Of a stretch of 45,108 nucleotides of DNA, positions 40,695-45,108 are shown one piece after another (within the stretch, counting starts at the first letter, position 1; each line of letters begins with the position of its first letter). Source of the DNA: an uncultured Eubacteriales bacterium (lineage in GTDB: Bacteria; Bacillota; Clostridia; Oscillospirales; Oscillospiraceae). A program made the translations under genes and the position numbers. The DNA lies in NCBI GenBank assembly GCA_900320595.1, contig ONSW01000016.1:1-45108 (forward strand), given 5' to 3'. Below the pieces are notes generated by a model. That model was not told where the DNA came from, did no database searches, and was given only the letters and a program-made list of their open reading frames with translations.

Positions 40695-41678
40695 TTATTC
40701 GTATTCGATCGTGGCGCAGGGCTTGGGCGTGAAGTCGTAGAGCACGCGGTTGACGCCCTTGACCTCGCTCGTGATGCGGCTGACGAGCTTCTGCATCAGG
40801 GCAAAGGGGATCTCCTCGACCGTGGCGCTCATCGCGTCGGTCGTGTTGATCGCGCGGATGATGCAGGCCCACTCGAAGACGCGCTTGCCGTCGCGGATGC
40901 CGGTGGACTTGAAGTCCGGCACGACGGTGAAGTACTGCCACACCTTGCCGGCGAGACCGGCGGCGGCAAACTCCTCGCGCAGGATGGCGTCGGCCTCGCG
41001 CACGGCCTCGAGACGGTCGCGCGTGATGGCGCCGGGGCAGCGGACGCCGAGACCCGGGCCGGGGAAGGGCTGACGGTTGACCATGCCCTCGGGCAGACCG
41101 AGCGCGCGGCCGACCTCGCGGACCTCGTCCTTGAAGAGGATGCGCACGGGCTCGACCAGCTCGAACTGCAGATCCTCCGGCAGGCCGCCGGCGTTGTGGT
41201 GGGCCTTGATGCCATGTTCGCTTTCGAGGATGTCGGGCCAGATCGTGCCCTGGCCGAGGAAGGTGATGCCGTCGAGCTTGCGGGCCTCTTCAGCGAAGAC
41301 GTCGATGAACTCGCTGCCGATGATCTTTCTCTTCGTCTCGGGGTCGGTCACGCCGGCGAGCTTGTCGAGGAAGCGGTCGGTCGCGTCGACATAGATGAGG
41401 TTGGCGTCCATCTCGTCGCGGAACACGCGGATGACCTGCTCGCTCTCGCCCTTGCGGAGCAGACCGTGGTTGACGTGGACGCAGGTGAGCTGCTTGCCGA
41501 TCGCGCGGATCAGCAGCGCCGCGACGACGGACGAATCCACGCCGCCGGACAGGGCGAGAAGGACTTTCTTGTCGCCGATCTGGGCGCGGAGCATCTCGAT
41601 GCGCTCATCGATATAGGCTTTTGCCAGCGCAGGGGTGTTGATGCGCTGCATGCCTTCGGGTCTGGATTCCAGTGCCAT
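40695..41678 (-). CDS. guaA: GMP synthase ATP-pyrophosphatase/dimerisation subunit without amidotransferase domain
   Basis: 327 residues against about 510-525 for a full bacterial GuaA. Present: ATP-PPase P-loop LLALSGGVDSSVVAALL (about 40-56), LGQGTIWPDILES, HHNAGGLPED, LFKDEVREVGRALGLP and the dimerisation domain RQPFPGPGLGVRCPG to the C-terminal TPKPCATIEYE. The N-terminal glutamine amidotransferase is absent, not truncated by a mutation: the gene starts with its own ribosome site (ACGGAGGATAAAGCT) and no amidotransferase reading frame lies upstream. It converts XMP to GMP using either free ammonia or a separate amidotransferase subunit, as in archaeal split GuaAa/GuaAb enzymes. Confidence 0.95.
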   Translation of the reverse strand: MALESRPEGMQRINTPALAKAYIDERIEMLRAQIGDKKVLLALSGGVDSSVVAALLIRAIGKQLTCVHVNHGLLRKGESEQVIRVFRDEMDANLIYVDATDRFLDKLAGVTDPETKRKIIGSEFIDVFAEEARKLDGITFLGQGTIWPDILESEHGIKAHHNAGGLPEDLQFELVEPVRILFKDEVREVGRALGLPEGMVNRQPFPGPGLGVRCPGAITRDRLEAVREADAILREEFAAAGLAGKVWQYFTVVPDFKSTGIRDGKRVFEWACIIRAINTTDAMSATVEEIPFALMQKLVSRITSEVKGVNRVLYDFTPKPCATIEYE

Positions 41679-41715
41679 AGCTTTATCCTCCGTTTTTCTA
41701 TGATTTAACGGCTTT

Positions 41716-41745
41716 ATTATAGTCTCCGCAGTACGCCCGGCGCAA
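41716..41745 (-). promoter_or_regulatory. Predicted promoter of guaA
   Basis: Minus strand: TTGCGC (41740-41745), 18-base spacer, TATAAT (41716-41721), 38 bases before the start codon. Confidence 0.55.
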
Positions 41746-41753
41746 CGGGAAAC

Positions 41754-43032
<1,279 letters not shown>

Positions 43033-43040
<8 letters not shown>

Positions 43041-44583
43041 TGTTCGCTTCTCCTTCCAGGGTCTGTTCTTCCGCCGCGTCTGCCGGCGGCGTCTCCTCCG
43101 GCTCTTCGGTCGGCTCCGGCGTGGCCGGGGGCTCGAGCGGCTCGATCGAGAGGAAGTAATAGTTCTCCAGCGTTCCGCTGCGCTCGACGGAATAGAAGTC
43201 GCCCGGATCGAGGACCCAGCCGCCGTCGCAGGCCACCGCCGGGCAGCCGAGGAAGGCCGTCATCTCCTCGTCCGGCTCGTTCACGCCCTTTTCATAGGCG
43301 TCGCGCCAGGTGAAGTAGCGGTCCATGCGCACCTTGGTGTACATCTCGCCGCCGTCGATCAGCAGATAGCGGCACTGCCGCCCGTCCGGGCCGGGGCCGA
43401 TCAGACGGATCGCGCCGCCCCAGTCGTCATCCGGGCCGAAGTCGACGAGTCGTGTGCAGGGGATCGTAAAGCCGCCGCGGCCGGAGGCGCCGGTGATCGG
43501 CACGTCGACGATCCTGTCCGGCAGAAGCGAGGCAAAGCCCGCCTCGGACAGGCCGCGCAGCAGGCGGAAATGCCTGTCATAGGTCGCGCGGATCAGCTTG
43601 AGGCAGCGCTCCTTCAGCTCCTCGTCCGCGCCGGGGTTGAGATCGGTATAGATGATCTGGTCGTCCTCGTCGTGGCCGGCGTGGATGCGCGCCGTGATCG
43701 ACACGACGTCGGAGCCGAGCTGGCGACCGATCGAGATGCCGATGAGCGCGTCGTCGTTTTCGTTGACCTGGCTCTCGTCGCGGTAGAGGAAGACGACCTC
43801 GCTGCCGGTGTTCTCCAGGATGGTATAGGTGTCCCGCTCGCCGGTGTTGATCCAGCTGCCGACGTTGCCGTACCAGGGCATGCGGCTGATCTTGGAGCCC
43901 GGCCACACGCGGATCTCGAGATAGCTGTCGGAGAACCATCGGCCGCTCGCGCCGCCGCCGCCCTCCATGCGCTTGAGCGTGATGAGCGCCATGTCGTCGA
44001 TATGCCGCAGCGATTCCACCTCAAAGGTCCCGTCGCCGGGCATGCTGTGGATGCCGACGAGCTGCATGGCGAGATCGTCGCCTATCTGCCAGCTCACCTC
44101 GTCGTTCTGCAGCCGCCAAAGCGAATAAACCGCCGGGAAGAACGGGTCGGCCGCGCCGCGGACCATGCTGTACTGCCGCTCGCTTTGCGGCAGGAACTCA
44201 GCGGCCGGGACGGGCGTCTCCGCCGCGGGGAGCTCCGCGCCCTCAATCGGAGCGGCGGACAGCGTCGGCGGCGTCGGGACGCCGTCGCTCTCCTCGACCG
44301 GGGCCGAGACGAGCGATACCACGACCGCCGCAGCCACGATCACGACCGCCGCCGAGAGCAGCATGCCGATCTTTTTCCAAAAGCCGGCCTTGAAAAAGCC
44401 GACCAGCCACGCGACCACGACGACGAGCAGCACCGCGAGGGCGATGAGCGTCGCCTTGTCGCTGAGCGTGGCCGTCCCCGCGCTCCACTCGTGCAGGATG
44501 CGCGAGGTCTCCCCCGCGCGGGAGATCAGCCCGCGCAGCTTGTCCCACAACAATTCCAGATCCCGTAAGATCGTTTCTGCCAT
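43033..44583 (-). CDS. Membrane-anchored protein with large extracytoplasmic domain, unknown function
   Basis: 516 residues. Two membrane helices near the N-terminus (about 45-65 and 72-92), then a low-complexity spacer (95-130, Pro/Ala/Thr-rich) and a ~340-residue extracytoplasmic domain (about 135-480) rich in Asp, Trp and Gly with no recognised motif, and a Pro/Glu-rich tail. The first ~95 residues are clearly homologous to the 102-residue gene upstream. Start preceded by AGAGGTAGAAAC. Located between that paralogue and the GH13 gene, which it overlaps by 8 bases. Role unknown; context hints at surface polysaccharide work. Confidence 0.75.
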
Positions 44584-44601
44584 GTTTCTACCTCTTGATG
44601 T

Positions 44602-44910
44602 TCACGCCGGGATGTCGATCCCGCGCAGTGTGAAAAACAGGATGACCGCCACGATGAGCAGCACGATGAGCGTGTGCAGCAGGATGCCGGGCTTTTCCTT
44701 CCACGGCGCCTTGAGCAGCCGCACGACCCAGGCGAGCAGCGCGATCGCGACCGCAGCCGCCGTGAGGACGACGAACCACCGGTCCGCGAGCTGGCCGACA
44801 CCGGCCGAGCCTTCCCATATGATGCGCGGCGCGTCCTTCAGAAGGCCGGCGAAATAACGCAGCTTCATCCAGAAGAGCGTCAGCTCGCGCAGCAGCATTT
44901 CCTTCGTCAT
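44602..44910 (-). CDS. Small two-helix membrane protein, paralogue of the next gene's N-terminus
   Basis: 102 residues from ATG at 44910 (GGGAGGATCGGAC upstream). Amphipathic N-terminus (LLRELTLFWMKLRYFAGLLK), then two membrane helices (about 46-66 and 76-96). It lines up along its whole length with residues 1-95 of the 516-residue protein, for example ELTLFWMKLR with DLELLWDKLR and WVVRLLKAPWKEK with WLVGFFKAGFWKK. Family not recognised. First gene of the three-gene unit; the two proteins may form a hetero-oligomer. Confidence 0.75.
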   Translation of the reverse strand: MTKEMLLRELTLFWMKLRYFAGLLKDAPRIIWEGSAGVGQLADRWFVVLTAAAVAIALLAWVVRLLKAPWKEKPGILLHTLIVLLIVAVILFFTLRGIDIPA

Positions 44911-44949
44911 GTCCGATCCTCCCGTTTTTGTTTCTAGTTTAACTATAAT

Positions 44950-44979
44950 ATTATACGCCTTGTTTCGCCGCGCGGTCAA
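44950..44979 (-). promoter_or_regulatory. Predicted promoter of the membrane-protein/GH13 unit
   Basis: Minus strand: TTGACC (44974-44979), 18-base spacer, consensus TATAAT (44950-44955), 40 bases before the start codon. Confidence 0.65.
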
Positions 44980-45108
44980 GAAAAACGCCGCGGCGGCAAC
45001 GAAAAGCGGTGTAGGGTTTACAATGATGTGTGACAGTAAGTAAAAAAAGATAGCGAATAGGAGTGGCCTGTATTAAGGTTGAGTTGTCGAGACAAAACCG
45101 AAAGGCAG
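44980..45108. other. Unassigned window edge with changed base composition
   Basis: From about 45005 the sequence becomes AT-richer and purine-rich (for example GACAGTAAGTAAAAAAAGAT) and contains a TTGTCGAGACAA palindrome, with no reading frame or ribosome site visible. It may be the outer end of a mobile element or an upstream region of the next gene. Too short to name. Confidence 0.3.

Overview
The window reads as a chromosomal segment of a GC-rich, spore-forming, anaerobic Firmicute, most like the gut Oscillospiraceae/Ruminococcaceae (Clostridia). The grounds are a clear Spo0A with TGTCGAA boxes upstream, Gram-positive Shine-Dalgarno sites, a SAM-I riboswitch, an energy-coupling-factor (ECF) transporter, a phosphate butyryltransferase-type enzyme and NHLM peptide-export genes. 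No rRNA, tRNA, CRISPR array or recognisable transposase was seen. Family names come from reading the proteins by eye; no database search was run.

Layout. 1-741: end of elongation factor P and a CD1247-type acidic zinc-ribbon protein. 781-9137 (minus strand): an NHLM-type secretion locus with a HlyD-like adaptor, a C39-peptidase ABC transporter, a second ABC transporter, an ECF sigma factor, an HExxH protein and five small proteins that share a D-x-x-[LIV]-x-x-[VA]-[SA]-G-G leader motif. Two of these carry peptidoglycan-binding domains after the GG (one LysM; two CW_7 repeats). No RiPP-modifying enzyme is present. 9292-14427 (plus): a divergent partner-switching module (STAS; SpoIIE phosphatase fused to an anti-sigma-type ATPase; STAS fused to an APH-like kinase; YdcF-like membrane protein). 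14444-21352 (minus): a very large MscS channel with two extracytoplasmic sensor regions, then a tripartite tricarboxylate transporter (TctC, TctB, TctA).

21404-28497: a flavodoxin/ferredoxin-SDR fusion, a SLOG-like gene broken by a 7-bp tandem duplication, a small membrane protein, a secreted protein with two SH3-like repeats, spo0A, a barnase-family ribonuclease and a lipoprotein. 28519-34856: a SAM-riboswitch operon (ECF S component, fused EcfA, EcfT, MetK, thiamine pyrophosphokinase, frameshifted zinc-ribbon/Bax-inhibitor-1 gene). 34869-40692: Ptb-like enzyme, GNAT acetyltransferase, an MFS exporter behind a leader-peptide attenuator, PadR/DUF2812, and a second MFS transporter. 40695-44979 (minus): an amidotransferase-less GMP synthase and a three-gene unit with a GH13 enzyme and two paralogous membrane proteins. 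The last ~100 bases change in character and may start another element.

The best candidate for an undescribed system is 781-9137: a dedicated exporter with its own sigma factor whose cargo appears to be small wall-binding domains rather than modified bacteriocins, placed back to back with a partner-switching regulator. The best regulatory finds are the leader-peptide attenuator at 36560-36785, the paired PadR operators at 38144-38183 and the cluster of Spo0A boxes at 26500-26660.
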